This document shows positions 29,391 to 37,485 of a stretch of DNA of 37,506 nucleotides, piece after piece. Numbering within the stretch: position 1 is the first letter of the stretch; every line of letters begins with the position of its first letter. Origin of the DNA: Psychrobacter lutiphocae DSM 21542. GTDB lineage: Bacteria; Pseudomonadota; Gammaproteobacteria; Pseudomonadales; Moraxellaceae. The translations under genes and the position numbers were made by a program. Below the pieces are notes generated by a model. It saw only the letters and a program-made list of their open reading frames with translations, did no database searches and was not told where the DNA came from. The stretch covers positions 1 to 37,506 of the forward strand of contig NZ_KB907634.1 of assembly GCF_000382145.1 (NCBI RefSeq), written 5' to 3'.

Positions 29391-30670
29391 TGATATCAGG
29401 TAATCAACCAAATAAGTTGGCTGTATTTAAACAGATAGATAGCTGGTTTTTTCGAGAGTCACGTCCTCATGGCAGCTTTGGTGCGAATGCACTCAACTCA
29501 GTATTTCCACCACCCACTCGAACTTTAATGGGTGCGATTAGAAGTCATATTGGTAATGAGTATTTTCGCTTAAATCCTCATTGCTCATGGGATAATTTAG
29601 ATAGGCTAAAAGAGTTAAATACAGTTATTGGCAACTCAAATAACTTAGGAAACCTTAGGCCGATGGGTGTCTTTTTATTACAGCATGACCAGCCTTATCA
29701 GACAAAGATAAGTGCAACTAGTGTGTGCTACTATCCATCACCGGTTAATATTTGCCGTAAGGTTCAAGTAGATGAGAAGACAGGAGAAGAGAAAGCTCAC
29801 TACTTTGCATTACAGCTATCACAGTCAGCTTATCAAACAGATGCAGGCAATATCCGACTACCTACTTTGCCTGAAACAGTTGCTGGCTTAAGTGACACAA
29901 GAGGAGCAAAGCCTTTAGAAGGTGCTTGGTTAAGTAAGGCCAGCTGGGAAGCTGTGCTGTCTGGGAATATGCAACAGCTTAATACAGATAGACAAAGTGT
30001 CAAAAATAATGATGATTTTATTAATAATGAATATCGTCTAGGTATACAGGTCAATAGTAAGCATAGGAGTGTGGTAGAAGGTCAGCTATATCAAACCAGT
30101 CATATTCGATTAGATCCGACAGTTAATATTGTTATGCCATTGAGAGCAAATAATCAAAGCTTGTCACAAGTAGTTGACGAGGGTTTTTTAGAGCAGCCTA
30201 GTCTTTTAAGATTAGGGGGTGAAGGGCGTATGGCCCATTTAAGTGTCATTAATAACGATAGTGATAGTCTAAGCCTTCCTAAAGCACCGCAACAATTGCT
30301 AATAAAGGCAGAAAATAATAAACAGCGTTTTATTATTTACTTACTGACTAAGCTGAAAATGGGTGAGCAGTCTTGGTTACCAAATGGTTTTTTAAGATCT
30401 GAGACTGGCTGGCAAGGTGATATTCGAGGTGTTCCTGTCAACTTAGTATCTGCTTGTATTGGTAAGGCGCAGCGTGAAGGTGGTTGGGATCAAAAGCAAC
30501 ATAAACCTAGAGCCATTGAAAACTATCTACCAGCAGGCAGTGCGTTTTTTGTTGAGGTAGAGGCAGGCATTACCAATGAAGACCTTATCTCCAAGTTACA
30601 TGGACAAACTATGTTTTGTGACGATGAGTGGGGAGAAGGCTTGATGTTGTTAGGTAGATGGCCAGTTTAA
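29390..30670 (+). CDS. cmr3: Type III-B CRISPR RAMP protein Cmr3
   Basis: A 426-aa RAMP protein that pairs with Cmr2 and holds the crRNA 5' handle. The N-terminal SWFFRESRPHGSFGAN and FPPPTRTLMGAIRSHIG match Cmr3 proteins (PF09700), and the tail has GEGLMLLGRWPV. It overlaps cmr2 by one base (TAATG). It is followed by a 61-base gap before cmr4. Confidence 0.93.
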   Translation: MISGNQPNKLAVFKQIDSWFFRESRPHGSFGANALNSVFPPPTRTLMGAIRSHIGNEYFRLNPHCSWDNLDRLKELNTVIGNSNNLGNLRPMGVFLLQHDQPYQTKISATSVCYYPSPVNICRKVQVDEKTGEEKAHYFALQLSQSAYQTDAGNIRLPTLPETVAGLSDTRGAKPLEGAWLSKASWEAVLSGNMQQLNTDRQSVKNNDDFINNEYRLGIQVNSKHRSVVEGQLYQTSHIRLDPTVNIVMPLRANNQSLSQVVDEGFLEQPSLLRLGGEGRMAHLSVINNDSDSLSLPKAPQQLLIKAENNKQRFIIYLLTKLKMGEQSWLPNGFLRSETGWQGDIRGVPVNLVSACIGKAQREGGWDQKQHKPRAIENYLPAGSAFFVEVEAGITNEDLISKLHGQTMFCDDEWGEGLMLLGRWPV

Positions 30671-30731
30671 TTTAGTTTGAATTGTAATTAGGAATATTTA
30701 TATTAACGTTGTCAGTTTTAAGGAAAATATT

Positions 30732-31643
30732 ATGAACAATATGATTATGTCAATGGTTGCTCAGACGTCTATTCATGCTGGATCTGGACAGGCATTAAGT
30801 GTTATTGACTTACCTATACAGCGAGAAGGGCACACTCAACATCCAGTGATATTTGGTTCTAGTCTTAAAGGTGCATTACGGTATCGTGCCAGTCAGGTCA
30901 TGGCTACTAGTCATGATGAGGAAAGTGAAGATAAGGTTGATAAAAATTTATTTTTTGCTGCATTTGGTCCAGATACTGAAGGTGCTCAAGATAACGCGCA
31001 TGCTGGGGCGATTATGGTCAGTGATGCACGCTTGTTATTATTGCCTATTCGTTCATTAAACGGCTATTTTAAATGGGTAACTTGTCCTGCGTTACTGCGT
31101 CGTTATGACAATGATCGAGATAGAGCAGGATTAGATAAGTTATCGTTAGAAATAGAATCGTTCAAAGATGATGAGGTTTTGGTCGCTTTAGCCAATGAAA
31201 GCACTTTGTTTTTAGAAGAATTTGCTTTAACACCTAAGGCGGCTGAAATTATGGATAAGTGGATTGAGGTATTGGCTCAAGATACACAATTGCCTGAGCA
31301 AGTATTAACTGAACAATTAGTGGTCGTCACCGATGATATGTTTAGCTTCTTAGCACAAAATGCAACACAAGTTAATGCACATATTGCCTTAGATGAAAAT
31401 AAAACTGTAAAAAAAGGGGCGCTTTGGTATGAAGAGACTTTGCCACCTGAAACGGTTATGTACAGCTTAATTATGTGTACTAACTCGCGTCGTAGTGATA
31501 CGACTATGAGTAGCGCAGAGATGGCTCAAGTTTTAACTGAGCAAGTACTACCTGAATCTAACCGCTATTTACAAGTCGGTGGTAATGAAACGGTAGGCAT
31601 GGGATGGTTTCAGGTGAGCTTTATTTCATCGAATCAGGATTAA
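30732..31643 (+). CDS. cmr4: Type III-B CRISPR RAMP protein Cmr4 (backbone, target-RNA cleavage)
   Basis: A 303-aa backbone subunit (Cas7-type). It shows TSIHAGSGQALSVIDLPIQREG with HPVIFGSSLKGALR, the classic Cmr4 start, and GNETVGMGW at the C-terminus. In Cmr4 an Asp in the early loop cleaves target RNA every six bases; the Asp of SVIDLPIQRE is at that place. The Shine-Dalgarno AAGGAAAATATT is close to the start. It is followed after 26 bases by cmr5. Confidence 0.94.
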   Translation: MNNMIMSMVAQTSIHAGSGQALSVIDLPIQREGHTQHPVIFGSSLKGALRYRASQVMATSHDEESEDKVDKNLFFAAFGPDTEGAQDNAHAGAIMVSDARLLLLPIRSLNGYFKWVTCPALLRRYDNDRDRAGLDKLSLEIESFKDDEVLVALANESTLFLEEFALTPKAAEIMDKWIEVLAQDTQLPEQVLTEQLVVVTDDMFSFLAQNATQVNAHIALDENKTVKKGALWYEETLPPETVMYSLIMCTNSRRSDTTMSSAEMAQVLTEQVLPESNRYLQVGGNETVGMGWFQVSFISSNQD

Positions 31644-31669
31644 TGTTATCAATCAGGAGTACTTAAATC

Positions 31670-32074
31670 ATGCTTATACAGTCACGTGACCAACAAAGAG
31701 CTGCGCATGCAATTAAATGTATTGAGAAAATTCAACAAGAAAAACAGCTAAAAAGCAGACCTATAAAAAGTGCTATTAATGACCTGCCAGCCATGATTCA
31801 TATGAATGGTTTAGGCCATGCCTTTGCCTTTTTTTTAACAGACCCAAAAAGCTATCCTGAGCGTCAGGCCATTGTAGAGATGGTATTTGATTGGTTAAAA
31901 AATGGAAGTCACGTTTATGATAATTTATCTGAGCATAGTCGTTTAACAGCCCTAAAAGCCGTTACTTTATCGGATTTAAAGACCCACCAAGTTGCACAGC
32001 AAGAAGCTCAGGCTTATTTGTTATGGCTTAAAAAGTTTGCACGAGCCTTGTTAGTCGATGAAGAAAGCAACTAG
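31670..32074 (+). CDS. cmr5: Type III-B CRISPR small subunit Cmr5
   Basis: A 134-aa helical protein that lines the backbone with Cmr4. RDQQRAAHAIKCIE at the start, the central MIHMNGLGHAFAFF and the C-terminal EAQAYLLWLKKFARALL are family features. The start ATG has CAGGAG 13 bases upstream. Confidence 0.93.
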   Translation: MLIQSRDQQRAAHAIKCIEKIQQEKQLKSRPIKSAINDLPAMIHMNGLGHAFAFFLTDPKSYPERQAIVEMVFDWLKNGSHVYDNLSEHSRLTALKAVTLSDLKTHQVAQQEAQAYLLWLKKFARALLVDEESN

Positions 32075-32110
32075 GTGTTAGGGTATTTTTCCTTTTAGGA
32101 GTGTTTTGTT

Positions 32111-33397
32111 ATGCTACAACCAATTTATAATCAAGAAGTTACGGGTAGATTAGCCTTTCAAGTATTTGATAATAATTCAGAGAGTCACTCAGGCTTATGG
32201 TTTGATCGATTTTATACTTATGAAAGATATGATAAGCAGGGCGAGCTACTATCAAACAGTCAGCTAAAAGATGCGAAAATAACTGAAAAGAAGAGTTTTT
32301 GGCGTGATTTCCAAGGCGTTAACGGTGTTAGGCGTTGCGGTAATATAGACATGCTTAAAAAACATGCGTTACGACAATATGCTTTATGTGAAGCGCAAGG
32401 TGGTCAAAGTAAGGTATATGCAAATGACTGGTTAATGGCGATAGGGTTAGGTAATAGTCATCCGTTAGAAAACGGACTGTTATGGCACCCCACGCTGGGC
32501 GTGCCTTACTTTCAGGGCAGTACTGTTAAGGGTCTAGCCAAAGCTTTAATGGAGAAGTGGGGCGCAGATCCTGAATTAATTAAGCGCTGGTTTGGCTCTG
32601 TTAATCTACTCACATCACCAAATCTTGAGCAACAACCAGATCTTTTTGTTAAATACTTTGATACTCAACTAACAGAAAAATTAAAAGAAACTTTATCATT
32701 ACAAAGTACGGGCGCTTTTATTTTTTTAGATGCTATACCTGTCGAGCCTGTGATGATTAAAGAGGCTATGGTAACCCCGCATTATGGTAAGTGGTATGAA
32801 GAAGGGGATAGTAACCCCACAGGTAGTGATAACATTCCTGGTGACTGGCATTCTCCTGTACCAGTTGAGTTTTTGGCTGTTGAAAATGCGGTTATGCAGT
32901 TTGGTGTCATGCCAAGGTTAGGTGCTAAGATTAAAGAAGGTGAAATTGAGCAAGTTTGTAATGTGATAGAACTTGCACTACAGCATCTAGGTATTGGTGC
33001 AAAAACAGCCACAGGCTTTGGTCGCATGCATGAAAATGAGAGACTGCAAAAAGGGCTGGTTGCTGATTTTGAAGTTGCGCAACAAGAAGCGGCTGAGCAA
33101 AAAGCATTGAATGCAGAGTTAGAAGGTGCCAGTGAGCTTAAACAACAGCTGGTTATTCAGATGATTGATGAGAACTGGAAGGAAGAAAACGACACGGCTA
33201 AAACGGAATTTACAAAAGCAGTTGATGAGTGGTTGGATAAGCTAGAAGCTAATCCAGATGATAAAGATGCCATTGAATTAATGATTGAGGTTTTTAAGAT
33301 TCATTATGCAACTCAGTTTAAAAAACCAAATAAAATCAAAAAAGAACGCCAAAAGGTGTGGGTGGAACGACTAAAAGCACTGCAGCAATCTTCTTAA
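32111..33397 (+). CDS. cmr6: Type III-B CRISPR RAMP protein Cmr6, long form
   Basis: A 428-aa RAMP protein. The core (to ~residue 305) has WLMAIGLGNSHPLENGL, HPTLGVPYFQGSTVKGLAKA, FLDAIPVEP and ends with the glycine-rich IGAKTATGFGRM. A ~120-residue C-terminal extension follows, rich in Glu, Lys and Ala (QQEAAEQKALNAELEGASEL; VWVERLKALQQ), which is predicted to be helical; the archaeal Cmr6 proteins end soon after the core. The role of the tail is unknown. It is the last cmr gene. Confidence 0.92.
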   Translation: MLQPIYNQEVTGRLAFQVFDNNSESHSGLWFDRFYTYERYDKQGELLSNSQLKDAKITEKKSFWRDFQGVNGVRRCGNIDMLKKHALRQYALCEAQGGQSKVYANDWLMAIGLGNSHPLENGLLWHPTLGVPYFQGSTVKGLAKALMEKWGADPELIKRWFGSVNLLTSPNLEQQPDLFVKYFDTQLTEKLKETLSLQSTGAFIFLDAIPVEPVMIKEAMVTPHYGKWYEEGDSNPTGSDNIPGDWHSPVPVEFLAVENAVMQFGVMPRLGAKIKEGEIEQVCNVIELALQHLGIGAKTATGFGRMHENERLQKGLVADFEVAQQEAAEQKALNAELEGASELKQQLVIQMIDENWKEENDTAKTEFTKAVDEWLDKLEANPDDKDAIELMIEVFKIHYATQFKKPNKIKKERQKVWVERLKALQQSS

Positions 33398-33422
33398 ATC
33401 AAGATATATATGAAGGCACCTC

Positions 33423-33941
33423 ATGACCTACCAAACTCAAGAAATAGTCGCTCACGCTACCCGTTTATACCAAGCTGGCATGGAAAAGGATTTAAAGCAT
33501 TTTATTCAGCAACAAGCGGTAACTGCCAAGGCGCCAGAGGTGCTGCCTTAGTTAAAGCAACTTGCCTTGTTGCCCATGACGGATGAAGAACAATCTGGTC
33601 TACCTGTTGGATCGCTCGCAGCGTACTTGGGTATTTTTGGATACGTGGGTAAAAGGTGAGGTAAACAATATGAGGTAAACAATAAAGGCGGCTATCAGAA
33701 GTCTGAAGGCATTAAGCTGATGTGCAATAGCTGTGTTATCTATGCCAATCGTGAAGGTGTGTGGGTCGATGATAAGCAGGTATTTAGCAGTGATCGTGAG
33801 TGGCACGAAGCGATGGTGCAACAGTTATCAGACTTTGTACTGCGTATGGATACCAATAACTGGGACGATGATGTGATTTGGAATCAGCTGCCAGCGATGC
33901 TAAAGATACAGCAGTCTTATGCTCTGTCAAATCAGTATTAA
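33423..33941 (+). pseudogene. Broken gene of unknown family after cmr6
   Basis: An ATG at 33423 opens MTYQTQEIVAHATRLYQAG and MEKDLKHFIQQQAVTAKAP, then a TAG at 33549. The frame continues LKQLALLPMTDEE; near 33590 the sense frame shifts to NNLVYLLDRSQRTWVF, LDTWVKGEVNN. A 14-base tandem duplication (33657-33684) breaks the frame again, after which KGGYQKSEGIKLMCNSCV and VYANREGVWVDD-like sequence run to TAA at 33941. Restored, it would be about 170 aa with one CNSC pair. I do not recognise the family. It lies 25 bases after cmr6 and was probably part of its operon. Confidence 0.6.
33657..33684 (+). repeat. 14-bp tandem duplication inside a broken gene
   Basis: TGAGGTAAACAATA occurs twice in a row. 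Because 14 is not a multiple of three it shifts the frame; removing one copy joins GEVNN to KGGYQKSEG. Confidence 0.93.
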
Positions 33942-33947
33942 CACGAA

Positions 33948-33977
33948 AAAGCGCACAACTTAGAAGCTGTGCGCTTT
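33948..33977. terminator. Bidirectional terminator between the cmr side and the DUF4258 gene
   Basis: AAAGCGCACA pairs with TGTGCGCTTT across a 10-base loop. The left arm is preceded by two more A, giving a T-run of five in minus direction. It stands between two converging genes. Confidence 0.8.
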
Positions 33978-33993
33978 AGAGCCACTCAAAGGG

Positions 33994-34287
33994 TTAATGG
34001 TGATTTAAAATACGAAAGTCACGATTGCGGAACATAGTCAGTATCGCGCCCTCGATTGAGGTGACAACGTGCATGCCGTTCATTTGCTTCAGCTGTGGTG
34101 ATTCCTTAGCGTATTGATCAATCTCTTTGCGGCCTACGCTATAGTATATCGCACCTGCTTGATAGCGCTTACGACCATAACGCAAGATAGTGGCAACTTG
34201 CTTGGCACTAAAGCCACGCTGCGCAGCACGCACATGGGCATGGTGAGTATAACCAAGTTTGATCGCATTTTGATTCATCATCTGCAT
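33994..34287 (-). CDS. DUF4258-like small protein
   Basis: A 97-aa protein with HAHVRAAQRGFSAKQVATIL, then GAIYYSVGRKEID and a terminal EGAILTMFRNRDFR. This H-x-R-xx-QRG pattern with a late R-N-R-D is that of DUF4258 proteins, some of which are treated as RelE-like RNase toxins. The ATG at 34285-34287 has AAGGAGAATG in front. No antitoxin partner is beside it. It converges on the broken gene after cmr6 and reads away from the array leader. Confidence 0.65.
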   Translation of the reverse strand: MQMMNQNAIKLGYTHHAHVRAAQRGFSAKQVATILRYGRKRYQAGAIYYSVGRKEIDQYAKESPQLKQMNGMHVVTSIEGAILTMFRNRDFRILNHH

Positions 34288-34364
34288 TCTCCTTAATCCA
34301 AACCATTTAAGCGAGTATGTCGGTGTTGATATTAAGTATGCAGCAAATAGTTAAAACTGGCTGA

Positions 34365-34382
34365 TTTGGCAAGCTTGTTGGG
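34365..34382. promoter_or_regulatory. CAAGCTTG-core site E (near the CRISPR leader)
   Basis: TTTGGCAAGCTTG equals the left half of site C; the right half (TTGGG) deviates. It lies 29 bases before the conserved leader and 78 bases before the DUF4258 start. In the gap 34288-34533 it and the leader are the only features seen. Confidence 0.35.
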
Positions 34383-34410
34383 ATTGTAGTTCGTTTTGTG
34401 AAAAAAAGCG

Positions 34411-34533
34411 CAAAAAAGTAAAAAAAGCGTTAGTGACCTATGGTATACTCAAGACTTGACAGACTTTCGAAATCCGACATCCCTAATTTTGTCCTCTGGA
34501 CGCTATATGTGGTGTGGCTTTGAAAATGGCAGG
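34411..34533 (+). promoter_or_regulatory. CRISPR leader 1
   Basis: A 123-base stretch directly before the first repeat recurs at 37363-37485 with a single base change. It starts A-rich and has an extended -10 (TGG-TATACT, 34444-34449), so it probably carries the array promoter. The conserved length implies that both arrays share adaptation and transcription signals. Confidence 0.85.
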
Positions 34534-35583
34534 GTTCTGCACTATGCAGAGGTACGTACCGATTAAGACTTCAATTTTACTTGAAACATCCTTCTTAGGG
34601 TTCTGCACTATGCAGAGGTACGTACCGATTAAGACTCTGTTGAAGTGTTTACTGTGCGCGTATTAAGTTCTGCACTATGCAGAGGTACGTACCGATTAAG
34701 ACTTTTATGGTATCGAGACCGTGTAACACGGTCACACGTTCTGCACTATGCAGAGGTACGTACCGATTAAGACATAATAGTAGAGTGCATTTTCCTCTAC
34801 AACCTGTTCTGCACTATGCAGAGGTACGTACCGATTAAGACATATGTGATGTGCCACCAAACGCACGGTTCAGTAGGTTCTGCACTATGCAGAGGTACGT
34901 ACCGATTAAGACCCATGTTGCTCTCGTCGATGCCGAGTGCTTCCGGTTCTGCACTATGCAGAGGTACGTACCGATTAAGACAGTATTTTTCAAAGTAAAT
35001 AATATCTATAAGCTTGTTCTGCACTATGCAGAGGTACGTACCGATTAAGACGTGCCAACCGACGACAGACCCTATGGCAATGGGTTCTGCACTATGCAGA
35101 GGTACGTACCGATTAAGACATCGTTGTGAAGTCCTCCAACGTCCAGTGGACATTGTTCTGCACTATGCAGAGGTACGTACCGATTAAGACATTCTAGTTC
35201 CGTCAAATACGTAAATATTTGACAGTTCTGCACTATGCAGAGGTACGTACCGATTAAGACCATAAGAGTTTAGACGAGCATTATTATATACGTGTTCTGC
35301 ACTATGCAGAGGTACGTACCGATTAAGACAATAACTTGTTCTGGTATTGCGCTTTAATTGTTCTGCACTATGCAGAGGTACGTACCGATTAAGACGAAAG
35401 AGCTACTAAATCACCTTTGTCTAGAGTGTTCTGCACTATGCAGAGGTACGTACCGATTAAGACTCAAATATAAACATAGTTGTTGCATTTATGTTAGGGT
35501 TCTGCACTATGCAGAGGTACGTACCGATTAAGACGATTTTTTCAACTAAACTGCTTTTATTCATAAAAGTTCTGCACTATGCA

Positions 35584-35645
35584 TGAGAACAGAAATAGCA
35601 AAGCACTGCTTTGCCTGTTCGCAAGGGGAGAGCTGTGCTCGAGTT
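35584..35645 (+). repeat. 62-bp structured insertion inside CRISPR repeat 16
   Basis: It follows the first 15 bases of the repeat and replaces the GAG of the normal unit. It begins TGAGAACAGAAATAG and ends GTGCTCGAGTT. It folds: AACAG, GCAAAGCA-C-TGCTTTGC, CTGTT form one stem, and GAGC-TGT-GCTC a second. The same 62 bases are in repeat 17. Confidence 0.95.
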
Positions 35646-35712
35646 GTACGTACCGATTAAGACCTTAATTTGACGCTCAATGTCGTCAACACTAAGCGTT
35701 CTGCACTATGCA

Positions 35713-35774
35713 TGAGAACAGAAATAGCAAAGCACTGCTTTGCCTGTTCGCAAGGGGAGAGCTGTGCTCGAGTT
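35713..35774 (+). repeat. 62-bp structured insertion inside CRISPR repeat 17
   Basis: Identical to 35584-35645, at the same position and in the same direction within the terminal repeat. Confidence 0.95.
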
Positions 35775-35846
35775 GTACGTACAGATTAAGGTATGAACAC
35801 ATTTGCATAGTGTGATGGTTTGTCTGTCATGCAGTACACATCAACT

Positions 35847-35880
35847 AAAGCGGGGTCTGATTTATCAGGTTCCGCTTTTT
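35847..35880 (+). terminator. Terminator after CRISPR array 1
   Basis: AAAGCGG pairs with CCGCTTT, with an inner CTGAT-TT-ATCAG stem, then five T. It lies 57 bases after the last repeat. Confidence 0.85.
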
Positions 35881-35926
35881 ATTGGCTAAGACTTGTTCAT
35901 TTTGAGGTGATAGAGAGTTTAATATT

Positions 35927-36030
35927 ATACCTTTTCTGAAAAATAACCTATCTTTGTCAAACTCGCTAAATCTACTACTTGTAGCATTTGCACTCGTTTT
36001 CCTCGATATCTTAATTTTCAGATTTGGTAT
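35927..36030. repeat. MITE-like dispersed repeat, copy 2 (104 bp)
   Basis: 101 of 104 bases match 4992-5095, with the same ATACC...GGTAT ends. It lies between the array terminator and the CARF-HEPN gene, in the same direction as copy 1. Bases 36031-36156 show only an ordinary Shine-Dalgarno (GGAGAT) before the next gene. Confidence 0.8.
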
Positions 36031-36156
36031 TAGTTAAGCAGCTCAGACAGGTAAGTGCTAAGATTAAGGTTTATAAGATATTTTATTCTAGCTAAAGCAG
36101 CTGGGTTTATTCTCACGATTTACAGCAGCTAGCACCCTAATGGACTGGAGATATGT

Positions 36157-37338
36157 ATGACGACGCTAATTAGTTTTTTGGGTAAAGGACAAGACGGTAG
36201 AGGTTATCGAGACGCCAATTACCATTTCCCAGATGGTGAACTGGCAAGCAATCAAAAATATATAGGACTGGCTCTGGCCGATAAGTATCAACCCAGCAAA
36301 ATTGTACTGCTTGGTACGGCCGGCAGTATGTGGGACGTGTTCTTAGAGCAAATCAGTTCAGGTCTAGAGGAAGAGTGGGTTGAGTTAAGCGACTCTGTAA
36401 AAGAGCAAAGTGTTACCAAGGATCAGTTACAGCCGTTTGAGCAGTTTTTGTCACAAAGGCTGTCAGCAGAAGTGCATTGTATTTTGATTCCTTTTGCAAA
36501 AGATACGCTAGAGCAAATGAATATTTTGTCTGTGTTATCTGATAGCTTGGATGACGGTGAGTCCATCATACTTGATGTTACTCACGGCTTTCGTCATTTA
36601 CCTATGTTAGCGCTGGTCGCTGCTCGCTTTTTGAAAAAGACCAAGTCGATTGATACAGAGCATATCTACTATGGTGCTTTGGACATGACGCAAAATAATG
36701 AAACACCGGTTCTACTATTAGATGGTTTGCTGGGTATGTTGGACTGGGTAGATGCCTTAACAACGTTTGATAAAGACGGGGATTATAAGGTGTTTGAGCC
36801 ACTGCTGATTGATGCGGGGCTGGATAGTAATGATGCTAAGGCTTTGGCAGATGCTGCGTTCTATGAGCGTAATATTAATGCATCTGATGCTGGGCGTAAG
36901 CTACAGCAGGTCATGCCAAAGCTTGAAGCGCTTAATAAGGATAGTACAGGATTATATAACTTATTCCATGAGCAGTTATCGAAGCGCCTTGATTGGTTCA
37001 GGCGCTCATCACTGGGTCTGCAAGAGCAGGGGCTGGCTGAGAAATACCTAAAAAGAGGCGATTATCTGCGCACTGTTATCTATGCAATGGAGGGTCTGAT
37101 ATCACGCAAGGTTGAACAGGATTATAGTAACTCTAAGCTGCATGACTATGATACACGCCAAGAGGCCTACCAAGAGCTAAGAGATGACACTTCATTTAAT
37201 TTGTTTAAAGACTTCCGCAATAGTATGGTGCATGGCACTGCCTCAACCAAAAAAAACGTCAAAACAATATTAAAAGATCCCAATAGACTTGAGCAATCGA
37301 TAAAAGACAGGGTTGTGCATTTATTCAAAAAAAGTTAA
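36157..37338 (+). CDS. CARF-HEPN RNase of the Csx2/TM1812 (Csx1-like) family
   Basis: A 393-aa type III ancillary RNase. Residues 1-~180 form the CARF domain: TTLISFLGKGQDGRGYRDANY, SKIVLLGTAGSMWDVF and IILDVTHGFRHLPMLAL are hallmarks of the TM1812 family. The C-terminal HEPN domain has the catalytic R-x4-H as Arg354 and His359 in FRNSMVHG. Cyclic oligoadenylate made by Cmr2 should switch on unspecific RNA cleavage. It stands alone between the two arrays, with its own upstream region, not in the cmr operon. Confidence 0.9.
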   Translation: MTTLISFLGKGQDGRGYRDANYHFPDGELASNQKYIGLALADKYQPSKIVLLGTAGSMWDVFLEQISSGLEEEWVELSDSVKEQSVTKDQLQPFEQFLSQRLSAEVHCILIPFAKDTLEQMNILSVLSDSLDDGESIILDVTHGFRHLPMLALVAARFLKKTKSIDTEHIYYGALDMTQNNETPVLLLDGLLGMLDWVDALTTFDKDGDYKVFEPLLIDAGLDSNDAKALADAAFYERNINASDAGRKLQQVMPKLEALNKDSTGLYNLFHEQLSKRLDWFRRSSLGLQEQGLAEKYLKRGDYLRTVIYAMEGLISRKVEQDYSNSKLHDYDTRQEAYQELRDDTSFNLFKDFRNSMVHGTASTKKNVKTILKDPNRLEQSIKDRVVHLFKKS

Positions 37339-37362
37339 ATTTAAAGGTATTGATGCCAACAT

Positions 37363-37485
37363 CAAAAAAGTAAAAAAAGCGTTAGTGACCTATGGTATAC
37401 TCAAGACTTGCCAGACTTTCGAAATCCGACATCCCTAATTTTGTCCTCTGGACGCTATATGTGGTGTGGCTTTGAAAATGGCAGG
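37363..37485 (+). promoter_or_regulatory. CRISPR leader 2
   Basis: 122 of 123 bases equal leader 1; the only change is ACTTGACAG to ACTTGCCAG. The extended -10 (37396-37401) is kept. It begins 25 bases after the CARF-HEPN stop. Confidence 0.9.

Larger units (their letters stand above)
34534..35790 (+). CRISPR. CRISPR array 1: 17 repeats of 36 bp, 16 spacers of 30-35 bp
   Basis: Repeats begin GTTCTGCACTATGCAGAGG and end TACGTACCGATTAAGAC. Inside, CTGCA-CTA-TGCAG can form a hairpin and GGTACGTACC is a perfect palindrome; the last eight bases ATTAAGAC would make a type III 5' handle. Repeats 1-15 (34534-35534) are identical. Repeats 16 (35569-35663) and 17 (35698-35790) carry a 62-base insertion; repeat 17 also has base changes at its end, as leader-distal repeats often do. 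The leader on the left, the degenerate end on the right and a terminator at 35847 show transcription to the right. All spacers are different. Confidence 0.98.

Noticed and set aside
34797..35263. Open frames across the CRISPR array on both strands with repeating LNRYVPLHSAE or MQRYVPIK
   Set aside because: They are translations of the 36-base repeat, which is a multiple of three and lacks stops in some frames.
35584..35774. The two 62-base inserts as separate small mobile elements with terminal inverted repeats and target duplication
   Set aside because: The ends (TGAGAACAG and GCTCGAGTT) are not inverted copies, and a duplicated GAG is too short to prove a target-site duplication.
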